A DNA stretch of 53,091 nt from JBNKHH01 sp050290245 (GTDB taxonomy: Bacteria; Pseudomonadota; Alphaproteobacteria; Rhodobacterales; Rhodobacteraceae): assembly GCA_050290245.1 (NCBI GenBank), contig JBNKHH010000010.1, forward strand, positions 1 through 53,091. The letters run 5' to 3'. A program made the position numbers and the translations under genes. The notes under the pieces were generated by a model that worked only from the letters and a program-made list of their open reading frames with translations, searched no databases and had not been told where the DNA came from. Positions 8,686 to 17,247 of the stretch are shown piece by piece (within the stretch, counting starts at the first letter, position 1; every line of letters begins with the position of its first letter).

Positions 8686-9906
8686 TCAGTCGTAGCTGCG
8701 CCTGTCTTCGATTACCACGCCATCGCGCGGCAGTTCGCCCAGACCGACGACCTCGACCGTTCCGGACAATTTCAGTACATCGCGCACCGACTCCTCCAGC
8801 GTTGCACTGTCGAGCCCCTCGGCCTCGACCTGCACCACCATCACGTCGATCTCGCCGTCCCGATCCGCGATGACACGGGCGCGCTGAACCTTGTCGTGGC
8901 GTGCAACAAAGGCCGCGACCTGTTCGGGGCGCACGAACATGCCCTTGATCTTGGTGGTTTGGTCGGCCCGGCCCATCCAGCCCTTGATGCGCATGTTGGT
9001 ACGCCCGCAGGGGCTTTGCCCCGGCAGAACGGCCGAGAGATCGCCGGTTGCGAAGCGGATCAGCGGGTAGTCCCGGTTAAAGCTGGTGACGACCACTTCG
9101 CCGACCTCGCCCTCGGGGACCGGATCGCCGGTGCCCGGCGTGACGATCTCGATCAAAACGCCTTCGTCCACGATCATGCCGTCCATGGCCGGGCTCTCGT
9201 AAGCCACCAGCCCGAGGTCCGCCGTCGCATAGCATTGCAGGCACTCGATCCCGCGCGCCACGTACCACTCGCGCAGGGACGGGAAGAGTGCCCCGCCCGA
9301 GACGACGGCCTTCCGGATTCCCAGGGTCTCGCCCATTTCGTCGGCCTTCTCCAGGATCACCTTCAGGTAATCCGGGGTGCCCGCATAGACCGTGGCCCCA
9401 AGCGCCTTTGCCGCCCGCACCTGCATCTCGGTCTGCCCGGTGCCCGCCGCGAGGACGGTCGCCCCGACCGCCTCGGCCGCGCTTTCGAACATGTGCCCTG
9501 CCGGTGTAAGGTGATACCCGAAACAATTCTGGATAACGTCACCCTCGCCGACACCCGCGGCGTTCAGAAAGCGCCCAAGCCGCCACCAGTCGTGCGCGCG
9601 CTTGCCCGGCTCGTGGATCGGTCCCGGCGATTGAAAGACATGATCGAACTCGGCCACGGGAACCGAGGTTAGACCGCCGAACGGCGCGTCGGCTGCCTGC
9701 AAGGCCATCAGGTCGGACTTGCGCAGCACTGGCAGCGCCGCCAGCGTTTCCCGGTCAACCACCCCACCCGCGTCGACACCGCCCAGGGTCTCAGCATACC
9801 CCGAAAGCCCCTGGGCCAGGGCAATCTGGGCAGGTAAGGCCGCGCTCAGATCACGCGTGCGCTGCTCTGGCGTTCTGCGTTCAAGTTGGTCATAGGCGTT
9901 CGTCAT
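8686..9906 (-). CDS. Phenylacetate-CoA-ligase-like adenylate-forming enzyme
   Basis: 406 aa from ATG 9906 (GGAG ten bases upstream); a longer frame from 9933 adds nine residues. The sequence has the PaaK-type layout: the region AEFDHVFQSPG, then QCYATADLG, then RFATGDLSAV containing the adenylate-forming motif, and a small C-terminal domain with KIKGMFVRPEQV. It would activate a carboxylic acid to its CoA thioester in the cytoplasm. PaaK-like genes of this kind are often found with branched-chain-type ABC transporters and a long-chain acyl-CoA synthetase gene, and all of these occur here (11330-20393), suggesting that the transported substrate is a carboxylate. The identity of the acid is not determined; phenylacetate itself is only one possibility. 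Confidence 0.8.
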   Translation of the reverse strand: MTNAYDQLERRTPEQRTRDLSAALPAQIALAQGLSGYAETLGGVDAGGVVDRETLAALPVLRKSDLMALQAADAPFGGLTSVPVAEFDHVFQSPGPIHEPGKRAHDWWRLGRFLNAAGVGEGDVIQNCFGYHLTPAGHMFESAAEAVGATVLAAGTGQTEMQVRAAKALGATVYAGTPDYLKVILEKADEMGETLGIRKAVVSGGALFPSLREWYVARGIECLQCYATADLGLVAYESPAMDGMIVDEGVLIEIVTPGTGDPVPEGEVGEVVVTSFNRDYPLIRFATGDLSAVLPGQSPCGRTNMRIKGWMGRADQTTKIKGMFVRPEQVAAFVARHDKVQRARVIADRDGEIDVMVVQVEAEGLDSATLEESVRDVLKLSGTVEVVGLGELPRDGVVIEDRRSYD

Positions 9907-10153
9907 CGGGCCGGGACTCCGTATCGCGGTCATAAAGATACAAAGTCACCATGCCGCTCAGTTGGTCCGCCCACAAGACCGCGTCGCGCACTGAAATATC
10001 GTCGCGCTCGGCGTAATCAATCATGACGCCGATGTTGTCCTGGGCGATATCGGCATCCTCGGCCTCATTGTCCTTGGACGCACTTTGCACCACCGCAAGA
10101 ACATGGCTCCAGCGGTACTGCCGCTCACGCAAATCAATCACGTTCACTATCAT
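9890..10153 (-). CDS. Small hypothetical protein
   Basis: An 87-aa frame beginning MIVNVIDLRERQYRWSHVL, acidic (Asp/Glu-rich middle), without membrane segment or signal. It overlaps the start of the PaaK-like gene by 17 bp, as expected for translational coupling. The codon use and amino acid composition look protein-like, but the SD in front of the ATG is poor; an alternative GTG two codons inside has a GGA a few bases upstream. I do not recognise a family. It would be the first gene of a minus-strand run with paaK-like, SGNH and carnitine dehydrogenase genes. Confidence 0.5.
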   Translation of the reverse strand: MIVNVIDLRERQYRWSHVLAVVQSASKDNEAEDADIAQDNIGVMIDYAERDDISVRDAVLWADQLSGMVTLYLYDRDTESRPDDERL

Positions 10154-10327
10154 CCATAAAATCCGATTTCTGCCTGTAATAATTCAATTCTATTGGTGGC
10201 TCCTTAATAAAGCGAAGCCGTCACGCCCTAGCGTAGTGTGCAATTGTATACCGTGGCAACCGGTCACATTGCCCTAGTCATGTCCAACCGTATTTTGCGC
10301 GCAATTCGATTCATAGTGGAATTCGAG

Positions 10328-11179
10328 ATGACTGTGACACTTTCACCCAATGCCCCCAGCACCTTTCCCGATGCTGAAATCGACAAACGCCTGACCTTCC
10401 ACGAAGCCGAGGAAATTCTCGAAGTCGATCTGACCGACCTCACGCTCGAAAACTCCGCCGATGCAAACCACCTCTATGACCGCATCGAGGCCGCCATCGC
10501 GGCCACGGGCGAACCTTTGTGGTTCTTTCTCATCGACTATGGCGGAACCCGCATCGACCCCGCCGCATGGTTTGCCTACACACGTCGCGGCAAGGACCTG
10601 AACCTGGCACATTCCATGGGCAGCGTCCGCTTTGATCCCTCCGATGACACCCGCCGCCAGATCGAACGCTCGGCAGGCACCGAAAATTTCGACCCCAACC
10701 TCTTTGCCGACCGTGACCAGGCCCTGGCCCGCCTGAAGGCGATGCCGTCGAAACGCCAGGCAAAAATCGTCCACGTCCCGAACTACAGCCCCGAGGAATT
10801 CAAGGACCGCATCCGGTTCAACGCCGCCGACCAGATCATGGAAGTCGATTTCTCCGACATCGTCTTTGAACATTCCCGCGACGTGAACGATTGCTATGAC
10901 GTGGTCGATGCGCTCGTCGCCGAGACAGGCCAGAAATGGTACTTTTTGATCAACTACGAGAACACGAAGATCTTTTCCGGCGCCTGGATCCAATACGCCG
11001 CGCGCGGCAAAGCGCTGAACGAAGCCGCCTCGCTCGGTTCGGTGCGCTACGCCACGGGCTCGGAAACCGAAACCGATATCCGCCTGCGCGCTGAGACCGG
11101 TGGCTTCCGCCCCAACATCCGAAACACCCGCGAAGAGGCACTGGAACGGATCGACGAAATGAAGGCCGAAGCCACGTAG
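10328..11179 (+). CDS. Hypothetical protein made of two tandem homologous domains
   Basis: 283 aa from ATG 10328 (GGAATTCGAG just upstream); a longer frame from 10238 adds 30 residues with little support. The protein is an internal duplication: residues 21-138 align with 161-278, sharing EVDLTDLTLE / EVDFSDIVFE, WFFLIDY / WYFLINY, YTRRGKDLN / YAARGKALN and MGSVRFD / LGSVRYA. A short basic linker (PSKRQAKIVHVPNY) joins the halves. The repeated unit (beta strand, helix, hydrophobic strand, helix) resembles SpoIIAA-like/STAS folds to my eye, but that is a guess. There is no signal peptide or membrane segment. It is a single gene between two minus-strand operons; function unknown. Confidence 0.8.
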   Translation: MTVTLSPNAPSTFPDAEIDKRLTFHEAEEILEVDLTDLTLENSADANHLYDRIEAAIAATGEPLWFFLIDYGGTRIDPAAWFAYTRRGKDLNLAHSMGSVRFDPSDDTRRQIERSAGTENFDPNLFADRDQALARLKAMPSKRQAKIVHVPNYSPEEFKDRIRFNAADQIMEVDFSDIVFEHSRDVNDCYDVVDALVAETGQKWYFLINYENTKIFSGAWIQYAARGKALNEAASLGSVRYATGSETETDIRLRAETGGFRPNIRNTREEALERIDEMKAEAT

Positions 11180-11223
11180 CGCTCAGGCCAACTTCCGGCC
11201 ACATCCCGCCCGCAACCTCCTGC

Positions 11224-11244
11224 CCGACGGTGAGATTCCGTCGG
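11224..11244. terminator. Possible stem-loop between convergent genes
   Basis: CCGACGG and CCGTCGG (7 bp) flank a 7-base loop in the 150-bp gap between the two-domain gene (ending 11179) and livF (ending 11330), which converge here. There is no T-tract, so an intrinsic terminator is only a weak call. Confidence 0.3.
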
Positions 11245-11329
11245 CCTGCGCCCGAACCAGGCAACAATCAGGTGGCCCGCTCCTTCCTGATGGAATGCAG
11301 CCATGCGGGGCGCAGGAAATCGACGCGCC

Positions 11330-12154
11330 TCAGCTCAGCCAGCGTTTGCGGCGACGATAGGACCGGACATCGCGGAATGACTTGCGCCCCTCGTCCGACA
11401 CCCCGAGATAGAACTCCTTCACATCCGGGTTCTCTCGCAGCTCCGCTGCAGGGCCGTCCATCACGACGCGTCCCGATTCCAGGATATAACCGTAGTGCGC
11501 GAACCGCAGCGCGACGTTGGTGTTCTGCTCGGCCAGGAGGAAACTCACGCCCTCCTTCTCGTTCAGGTTCTTCACGATCCCGAAGATCTCTTCCACAAGC
11601 TGCGGCGCCAGCCCCATCGAGGGCTCGTCCAATAGGATCGTTTCCGGCCGGCTCATCAGGGCGCGGCCAATGGCGCACATCTGCTGCTCACCACCCGAGG
11701 TATAACCCGCCTGGGACTTCCGCCGCTCTTTCAGGCGCGGGAAATAGGTATAGACCATCTCAAGATCTTCGGCGACCTTCGCGCCGCCGTCGTGTCGCGT
11801 ATATGCGCCGGTCAGAAGGTTTTCCTCGATGGTCAGGTGCTCGAAACAATGGCGCCCCTCCATCACCTGGATCACACCCTTTTTCACAAGAGCCGCCGGA
11901 TCCAGATCCTGCACCCGTTCGCCGCGGTACTGGATCGACCCCTTGGTCACTTCGCCCCTTTCGGAACGCAGCAGGTTCGACACCGCCTTCAGCGTCGTCG
12001 TCTTGCCGGCGCCGTTGCCGCCCAGAAGCGCGGTGATCCCACCTTCCTGCACCTTCAGGCTCACGCCCTTCAGCACAAGGATGACGTGGTTATAGATCAC
12101 CTCGATGTTGTTCACCTCCAACAGAGGCGTCTCGGTCTTTCCGGCGTCCAGCAT
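11330..12154 (-). CDS. livF: Branched-chain-type ABC transporter ATP-binding protein LivF
   Basis: 274 aa ABC ATPase. Walker A GGNGAGKTT near residue 45, signature SGGEQQM, Walker B ILLDEPS followed by MGLAPQLVEEIF, which is the LivF-type sequence, and the H-loop replaced by LAEQN as usual in LivF. The C-terminal extension (about residues 245-274) is basic, ending RRRKRWLS, and longer than in typical 235-aa LivF proteins. It powers uptake together with livG, livH, livM and livK. Start is supported by GGGAGA. It is the last gene of the operon, just downstream of the livK stem-loop. Confidence 0.92.
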   Translation of the reverse strand: MLDAGKTETPLLEVNNIEVIYNHVILVLKGVSLKVQEGGITALLGGNGAGKTTTLKAVSNLLRSERGEVTKGSIQYRGERVQDLDPAALVKKGVIQVMEGRHCFEHLTIEENLLTGAYTRHDGGAKVAEDLEMVYTYFPRLKERRKSQAGYTSGGEQQMCAIGRALMSRPETILLDEPSMGLAPQLVEEIFGIVKNLNEKEGVSFLLAEQNTNVALRFAHYGYILESGRVVMDGPAAELRENPDVKEFYLGVSDEGRKSFRDVRSYRRRKRWLS

Positions 12155-12171
12155 GTTCGTCTCCCGTAAAG

Positions 12172-12199
12172 CGCCCCGGCCCTGCTGCGGGCCGGGGCG
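12172..12199 (-). terminator. Strong stem-loop between livK and livF
   Basis: CGCCCCGGCC (12172-12181) pairs with GGCCGGGGCG (12190-12199) around an 8-base loop. On the coding (minus) strand it follows the livK stop and ends only a few bases before the livF SD. The following CTTTACG is only weakly T-rich, so partial termination or stabilisation of the 3' end of livK mRNA is more likely than full termination. Confidence 0.6.
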
Positions 12200-12217
12200 A
12201 TCTTGTTCAGGCCAGCC

Positions 12218-13489
12218 TCAGCAGCCCGGCGTGATACCATTCTCGGAGGCGAAGGCACCCGAGTCCGCATCAATCAGCGGCTGGATCACGTCCATATCCG
12301 ACTGGATATAATCGGTGATCTGGTTCCACTTCTGGCCGTCCCACTGCTGGACGATGCCAAAGCCGTTACCGCCATGGTTCTGACAGCTGACCGAGAACTC
12401 GGGACCAAAACCAGCAAGACCCAGTTCGGCCATCTTGGCCCCGTCGATGCTAAGGGCTTCCATGCCGTCCCGCATCTGCGCCGAATTGATCGCAGCTGTT
12501 CCGGACAGCTCCTGCGCCTTCTTCGCGGCCTCCACAGCCAACATCGCAGCATAAAGACCCCGGTTATACAGAACCGTACCGGCCTGGTCGCCGGCACCGG
12601 CTGCCAGACCTGCGTCGTAGACATGAGCCTTCAGATCGTCGTAGATCGGGAAGTCCGCACCCGGCGCATGCATGTTCAAGGCCTTGTAGCCCTTCGCACC
12701 ATCACCGACAGGAACCACGTCGTTCTCCGAACCCGACCACCAGACGCCGATGAAATGATCCATCGGATAACGGATGTTCGCAGCTTCCTGGATGGCCACC
12801 TGGTTCATTACGCCCCAGCCCCACATCAGGACATAATCGGGGCGCTCGCGGCGGATTTGCAGCCACTGCGACTTCTGCTCCTGGCCTGGATGATCGACTG
12901 CGATCGGCAGGAACTCATAGCCATGCTTTTTCGACAGCTCTTCCAGCGTGCGGATCGGCTCCTTGCCATAGGCCGAGTTGTGATAGACCAGCGCGATCTT
13001 CTTGCCCGACAGGTCACCACCTTCCTGCTCAAGCACGTGCTTGATCGCGATCGAGGCGCCATCCCAGTAGTTTGCCGGATAATTGAAGATCCACTTGAAG
13101 ACCTCGCCGTTCTTGGCCGAGGTCCGGCCATAGCCCATCGAGTGGACCGGGATCCCGTCAGCCGAGGCTTTCGGGATCAGCTGGTAGGTTATGCCGGTCG
13201 ACAGGGGCTGATAGACAAGCGCGCCTTCGCCCTTGGTCGACTCATAGCATTCGACGCCCTTCTCGGTGTTATAACCGGTCTCGCATTCGATGACCTTGAC
13301 CATTTCGCCGCCGATGCCGCCGTCACGCTGGTTCACAAGCGTGAAATAGTCCTGGTAGCCATCCGCGAAGGGGATGCCGTTTGCGGCATAGGGCCCGGTC
13401 CGATAGCTCAGCGACGGAAACACCAGGTCCGCCATCGCTGGAGCCGCCGCCATCACGGCCGCCGTTGCGATTGTCATCAGTTTCTTCAT
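12218..13489 (-). CDS. livK: Periplasmic substrate-binding protein of the Liv-type ABC transporter
   Basis: 423 aa from ATG 13489 (AGGA upstream); the longer frame from 13507 is unnecessary. Residues 1-20 form a Sec signal peptide (MKKLMTIATAA ... AMA). The mature protein is a type I periplasmic binding protein: VYHNSAYGKEPI and GWGVMNQVAIQEA match the Leu/Ile/Val-binding-like family, although at about 400 aa it belongs to the longer subgroup often linked to urea, amides, aromatic acids or other carboxylates rather than to amino acids. The C-terminal segment contains a Cys pair (SCQN, PGC). The position between livM and livF and the association with two acyl-CoA ligases argue for a carboxylate ligand (inference). 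Confidence 0.88.
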   Translation of the reverse strand: MKKLMTIATAAVMAAAPAMADLVFPSLSYRTGPYAANGIPFADGYQDYFTLVNQRDGGIGGEMVKVIECETGYNTEKGVECYESTKGEGALVYQPLSTGITYQLIPKASADGIPVHSMGYGRTSAKNGEVFKWIFNYPANYWDGASIAIKHVLEQEGGDLSGKKIALVYHNSAYGKEPIRTLEELSKKHGYEFLPIAVDHPGQEQKSQWLQIRRERPDYVLMWGWGVMNQVAIQEAANIRYPMDHFIGVWWSGSENDVVPVGDGAKGYKALNMHAPGADFPIYDDLKAHVYDAGLAAGAGDQAGTVLYNRGLYAAMLAVEAAKKAQELSGTAAINSAQMRDGMEALSIDGAKMAELGLAGFGPEFSVSCQNHGGNGFGIVQQWDGQKWNQITDYIQSDMDVIQPLIDADSGAFASENGITPGC

Positions 13490-13540
13490 TCTAGTCCTCC
13501 CTAACAATGGTCCTTTTGACCTTTTTAAAGTGACCTCCGC

Positions 13541-14617
13541 TCAGTACGGGAAAGGCCACAATCTCAGTTTTTCCTTGGTCAGCCGCCACAACTGCGCCAA
13601 CCCGTGCGGCTCAAGGATCAGGAACGCCATAATCAGCGCGCCGACAATGACGAGGTTGAAATGCGACACCAAATCCGTCGGCCAGCCCAGCCAGTCCGAT
13701 CCGATCAGCTTCAAGACCACCGGCAACACAACCATGAAAGCCGCCCCCGCAAAGGCGCCAAAGACCGACCCCAGCCCGCCGATGATGATCATGAACAGGA
13801 CCAGAAACGACTTCTGGATGCCGAAGGCTTCGCCGACCTCGACCGCACCCAGATAGACCGAAAAGAACAAGGCCCCCGCCACGCCGATAAAGAACGACGA
13901 CACGGCAAAGGCCGACAACTTGGCCTTCAGCGGGTTCACCCCGATGATCTCGGCGGCGATGTCCATGTCGCGGATAGCCATCCATCTGCGCCCGACCGAG
14001 CCGCGTGTCAGGTTGCGCGCGATCAGCGCCAGCACCACCACGAAAACCAGGCAGATCATATAGGCCGCCCAGGGTGCCGTCTGCGGTCCGGTGACCGCGA
14101 CGCCCAGAACCGTGCGCTCGGGCGAACTGATCTGGCCCGAGGCCGAATAGTTGTAAAACCACGGCACCTTGTTGAACAGCCAGACCAGGAAGAACTGCGC
14201 CGCCAGCGTCGCCACCGCCAGGTAAAACCCCTTGATCCGCAAGGACGGCAAGCCGAACAATACGCCGACGAAAGCCGTTACACCCCCGGCAAGAATGATG
14301 TGGATGACAATGCTGATCTCGGGGAATGCGGTCATCAGCTTGTAACAGGCATAGGCCCCCACGGCCATGAAGCCGCCGGTGCCAAGGCTCACCTGCCCGC
14401 AATAGCCGGTCAGGATGTTCAACCCCAAAGCCGCAATCGCATAGATCAGAAACGGCACCAGGATGGCGTTCGCCAGATAGTCGTTGATGAAAAACGGCAC
14501 CACCAGGAAGGCAATCGCCAGGATGACGTAATACCCAACCCGGTCCAGCTTGATTGGAAATGTCTGCGCATCCGCCACATAGCTGGTTTTAAAGTCACCC
14601 GCCTCGCGATAAATCAT
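13541..14617 (-). CDS. livM: ABC transporter permease LivM
   Basis: 358 aa, about nine hydrophobic segments. The LivM hallmarks are present: LNILTGYCGQVSLGTGGFMAVG in the first third and DMDIAAEIIGVNPLKAKLSAF, the cytoplasmic EAA-like loop, in the last third, ending HGLAQLW. It forms the inner-membrane channel with LivH. A GGAG lies upstream of the ATG. It is separated from livH by a 1.5-kb block of five small genes, which is unusual because livH and livM are normally adjacent. Confidence 0.9.
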   Translation of the reverse strand: MIYREAGDFKTSYVADAQTFPIKLDRVGYYVILAIAFLVVPFFINDYLANAILVPFLIYAIAALGLNILTGYCGQVSLGTGGFMAVGAYACYKLMTAFPEISIVIHIILAGGVTAFVGVLFGLPSLRIKGFYLAVATLAAQFFLVWLFNKVPWFYNYSASGQISSPERTVLGVAVTGPQTAPWAAYMICLVFVVVLALIARNLTRGSVGRRWMAIRDMDIAAEIIGVNPLKAKLSAFAVSSFFIGVAGALFFSVYLGAVEVGEAFGIQKSFLVLFMIIIGGLGSVFGAFAGAAFMVVLPVVLKLIGSDWLGWPTDLVSHFNLVIVGALIMAFLILEPHGLAQLWRLTKEKLRLWPFPY

Positions 14618-14685
14618 GCCAGCGCTCCAAGTCCTTGATTTTGTGCGACTACGCCCCCAGTTTTGACCGGGGGACGGAGGATTGA

Positions 14686-14949
14686 ATGAGAAACGCCAAC
14701 CGAAATCCGCAGATCGGCCCGATTTTCGACGGGTTGAAGGATATCGTCGTCGATGTCGCCAAAGCCTTTTTGGGTGAAATCCGCCGCGCCATTGCCTTCG
14801 GCGTCTCGGGCGGCCTTTTGGGCGCTGCCGCCGGTGCCGTGGGCGGGCTGATGTACGGCTTTCCAGTCATGGCAAGTATCGGCGTGGGCGCCGTCGCAGG
14901 ACTGGTCGTCGCGCTCGTGATCCTCGCGGCGGTCTCTTTCGTCCTCTAA
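14686..14949 (+). CDS. Small glycine-rich membrane protein
   Basis: 87 aa on the strand opposite to the liv operon. GGACGGAGG stands seven bases before the ATG. Residues 1-35 are polar/amphipathic (GPIFDGLKDIVVDVAKAF), followed by two hydrophobic segments at about 36-60 and 62-87 with Gly/Ala zipper spacing (SGGLLGAAAGAVGGLMYG). It fits a small inner-membrane protein; no family recognised. It sits between livM and the small-gene trio. Confidence 0.65.
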   Translation: MRNANRNPQIGPIFDGLKDIVVDVAKAFLGEIRRAIAFGVSGGLLGAAAGAVGGLMYGFPVMASIGVGAVAGLVVALVILAAVSFVL

Positions 14950-14969
14950 CACAACAGGCACAAAGCGCA

Positions 14970-15218
14970 TCAGCCGACGTCCTCTTCGTTGACCGGCCCG
15001 GCCCCCGTGGCACGCGCCCGCTTCGGCGGCTTGGCATAGCCCGTCCGCTCGGCGTGGCGCACCAGTTGCAGGTAGGCCCAGATGCCGACCGCCGCGCCCG
15101 CGAATGCCAAAAGCGAGGCAACGACGGAACTTCCGCCATCGCCCGTCAGAGCCAGGTACCCAAAGGCCCAAAACCCGGACCAGGCGACCACGTTCAGAAT
15201 TGCGATGATTTTTGTCAT
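14970..15218 (-). CDS. Small two-helix membrane protein (82 aa)
   Basis: Begins MTKIIAILNVVAWSGFWAFG; hydrophobic segments at about 4-24 and 30-52, then a basic and acidic tail (KPPKRARATG). Its ATG overlaps the stop of the preceding gene (ATGA at 15215-15218), so it is translationally coupled. It is the third of three consecutive genes of 84, 83 and 82 aa, all small membrane proteins, lying inside the liv operon. No family or function recognised. Confidence 0.7.
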   Translation of the reverse strand: MTKIIAILNVVAWSGFWAFGYLALTGDGGSSVVASLLAFAGAAVGIWAYLQLVRHAERTGYAKPPKRARATGAGPVNEEDVG

Positions 15219-15466
15219 GTTGCCCTTGCCCTCCGCCCGGCCAATCGGCTCCCGGCGAGAAATGAAAAAAGGATGGTCGCCACCTGCAGCAGCATAGCCA
15301 GTGCAAAGTACATCAACAGGCTGTTCTCCAGCGGATAGATGTCGGCGTTGCTCGGGTTTTCCAGCACCCGGATCTCGGCGTCAAAGTACGACATACGCCC
15401 CGAGGCGAAGAACACCGCCAGCGAGGCGGCAACCGCGACGAAAAGATAGACCAGGCCCCGCAGCAT
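15215..15466 (-). CDS. Small two-helix membrane protein (83 aa)
   Basis: Start chosen at the ATG at 15466, which overlaps the stop codon of the upstream gene in a TGATG; a longer frame exists but runs antisense through other genes. The protein begins MLRGLVYLFVAVAASLAVFF, has a polar middle (ENPSNADIYPLENS) and a second hydrophobic stretch (about 48-72), ending in a basic tail (RLAGRRARAT). Middle member of the coupled trio; unknown function. Confidence 0.7.
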   Translation of the reverse strand: MLRGLVYLFVAVAASLAVFFASGRMSYFDAEIRVLENPSNADIYPLENSLLMYFALAMLLQVATILFSFLAGSRLAGRRARAT

Positions 15467-15720
15467 CACGTCCGCCTCCCTGCGATCACCGACAGGTAAT
15501 GGATCGCCGCCGCCCACCCCAGCAGGATCGACGGCTGGTACAGCGCCCCATACAGCATCCCCCACAGGAAGGTCAGGAAACCGGGCGAATAATCCGCGTT
15601 CGCGTTCAACGTCATATAGTTGTTCAGCCCGTTCAGGACCCCACCAATAAAAAACGCCACCGCCACTGCAACCAGCAGGATCGGCGCACGCGCAATCAGG
15701 CGATAGGCGAAATCGTCCAT
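15466..15720 (-). CDS. Small two-helix membrane protein (84 aa)
   Basis: First of the coupled trio. It begins MDDFAYRLIARAPILLVAV, with hydrophobic segments at about 12-32 and 47-78 and a short polar loop (NNYMTLNANADYS). Its stop overlaps the next start (TGATG). GGGGCAG is a modest SD. On the coding strand livH lies upstream, but the plus-strand gene 15839-16147 comes in between. No family recognised. Confidence 0.7.
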   Translation of the reverse strand: MDDFAYRLIARAPILLVAVAVAFFIGGVLNGLNNYMTLNANADYSPGFLTFLWGMLYGALYQPSILLGWAAAIHYLSVIAGRRT

Positions 15721-15838
15721 CTACTGCCCCGCCGCCTGAAAGCCACGGTGCCCAGCCCCTAGACGGGCGGCAGCGTAACGCCAAAAAATCGCCCGATTTG
15801 CCAGTAGACTCGCAGCCGAATTGACCAAGGACCGCTCC

Positions 15839-16147
15839 ATGACCGACTTCATCGCCAAGGCTCGCGAAGAATCCCAGGCTGCCCGCGAACAGCTTGACCG
15901 CGAGATCGCGCTCGACCGCACACAAAGGTTCTTCGGCCAGCGTGGACGGCGTGACACGGACTGGATCTGGAGTGCCCTCGTTGCGACGATGGAACACTTC
16001 TGGATGGCCATCTTCCCGTTCATCCTGTTCGGCGGCCTCCTGGTGCTCGCCGTGGCAAGCTGGCTCGGCGTTTCTTTCATGTCGGCGCTAGGCGGGACAT
16101 TCCTCCTCGCCGTGGTCGTCTTTTCCTTCGCAGCCGGTTTCAGATAA
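15839..16147 (+). CDS. Small membrane protein with N-terminal helical region
   Basis: 102 aa on the plus strand, convergent with livH (9-bp gap). AAGGA is seven bases before the ATG at 15839; an upstream in-frame TTG at 15821 overlaps that SD and is less likely. Residues 1-35 are charged and probably helical (AREESQAAREQLDREIALDR), followed by a linker and two hydrophobic segments at about 55-75 and 78-100. Unknown function. Confidence 0.65.
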   Translation: MTDFIAKAREESQAAREQLDREIALDRTQRFFGQRGRRDTDWIWSALVATMEHFWMAIFPFILFGGLLVLAVASWLGVSFMSALGGTFLLAVVVFSFAAGFR

Positions 16148-16156
16148 CGCACCGCT

Positions 16157-17158
16157 TCACACCCTTTCGATGATCTTCTCGCCAAACAGCCCCTGCGGCC
16201 GAAAGACGAGAAACAACAGGGCCAACACATAGGCGAACCAGTTCTCGGTTGCGCCGCCCACCATCGGCCCGACAATGAACTCGAACAGTTTTTCGCCAAC
16301 GCCGATGATCAGACCGCCCACGATGGCGCCGGGGATCGAGGTGAACCCGCCCAGCATCAGCACCGGCAGGGCCTTCAGCGCGATCAGCGACAGGCTGAAC
16401 TGAACGCCCGACTTTGCGCCCCACATGATGCCCGCGACCAGCGCGACGAACCCGGCGATCGACCAGACCAGAACCCAGATGAAGTTCAGGCTGATGCCTA
16501 CCGACAAGGCCGCCTGGTGATCGTCCGCCACGGCCCGCAGCGCACGCCCCTGCTTGGTGTACTGGCTGAACAGAACCAGCCCGGCGACCAATAGAATGGC
16601 TATCACGGTCGCGACCAGATCAAGCGAGTCCAGGAAGAAGCCATAGAAATTCTCGTTGCCGAATCCCAGCCATGCCGTGTGTTCCTCGATCCAGAAATTG
16701 CCGCCCTGCGGCAGCCCCACGGCCAAAGTCTTGATGTCCGACCCCCACATCAGATCGCCCACGCCTTCCAGGAAATAGGCCAGGCCAATCGTCGCCATGA
16801 ACAGGATGATCGGCTCCTGGTTCACCAGGTGCCGCAGTACGAACTGGTTCACCGCCCAGGCGAATACGATCATGACCACGATGGTCAGGAAGATCGCCGC
16901 CAGCGCAGGCACCTCCCAGCCAAAGTGATGGACGTTGGTACCGAAGATTGAGTTGATCAGATGCGCGAACGGCACCTGCCCCTCCATGATCCCGACCAGC
17001 GTCAATGCGGCGAACAGGGCCATGACCCCCTGAGCATAGTTGAAGATGCCGGATGCCTTGAAGATCAGCACGAAGCCAAGCGCGACGAGGCTGTAAAGCA
17101 CCCCGGCCATAAGACCGTTCAGCGTGACTTCGACCGCATAGAGAAACTGCTCAGGCAT
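16157..17158 (-). CDS. livH: ABC transporter permease LivH
   Basis: 333 aa with about eight to nine membrane segments. LivH features: GLMAGVLYSLVALGFVLIFK with GIFNYAQGVMAL at the N-terminus and the EAA-like loop GRALRAVADDHQAALSVGI near residue 215. The end, RPQGLFGEKIIERV, is typical. It pairs with LivM as inner-membrane channel. A strong SD (GGAGGTGAG) precedes the ATG. Downstream on the coding strand come five small genes before livM; upstream is livG. Confidence 0.92.
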   Translation of the reverse strand: MPEQFLYAVEVTLNGLMAGVLYSLVALGFVLIFKASGIFNYAQGVMALFAALTLVGIMEGQVPFAHLINSIFGTNVHHFGWEVPALAAIFLTIVVMIVFAWAVNQFVLRHLVNQEPIILFMATIGLAYFLEGVGDLMWGSDIKTLAVGLPQGGNFWIEEHTAWLGFGNENFYGFFLDSLDLVATVIAILLVAGLVLFSQYTKQGRALRAVADDHQAALSVGISLNFIWVLVWSIAGFVALVAGIMWGAKSGVQFSLSLIALKALPVLMLGGFTSIPGAIVGGLIIGVGEKLFEFIVGPMVGGATENWFAYVLALLFLVFRPQGLFGEKIIERV

Positions 17159-17247
17159 TGCTCACCTCCAGTGCACCGCACGGCTGTCGCCATCCCGCAA
17201 CCATACGCTTGGCAGACACATTGCATACGTTTTCCGGGCTGCCGATA

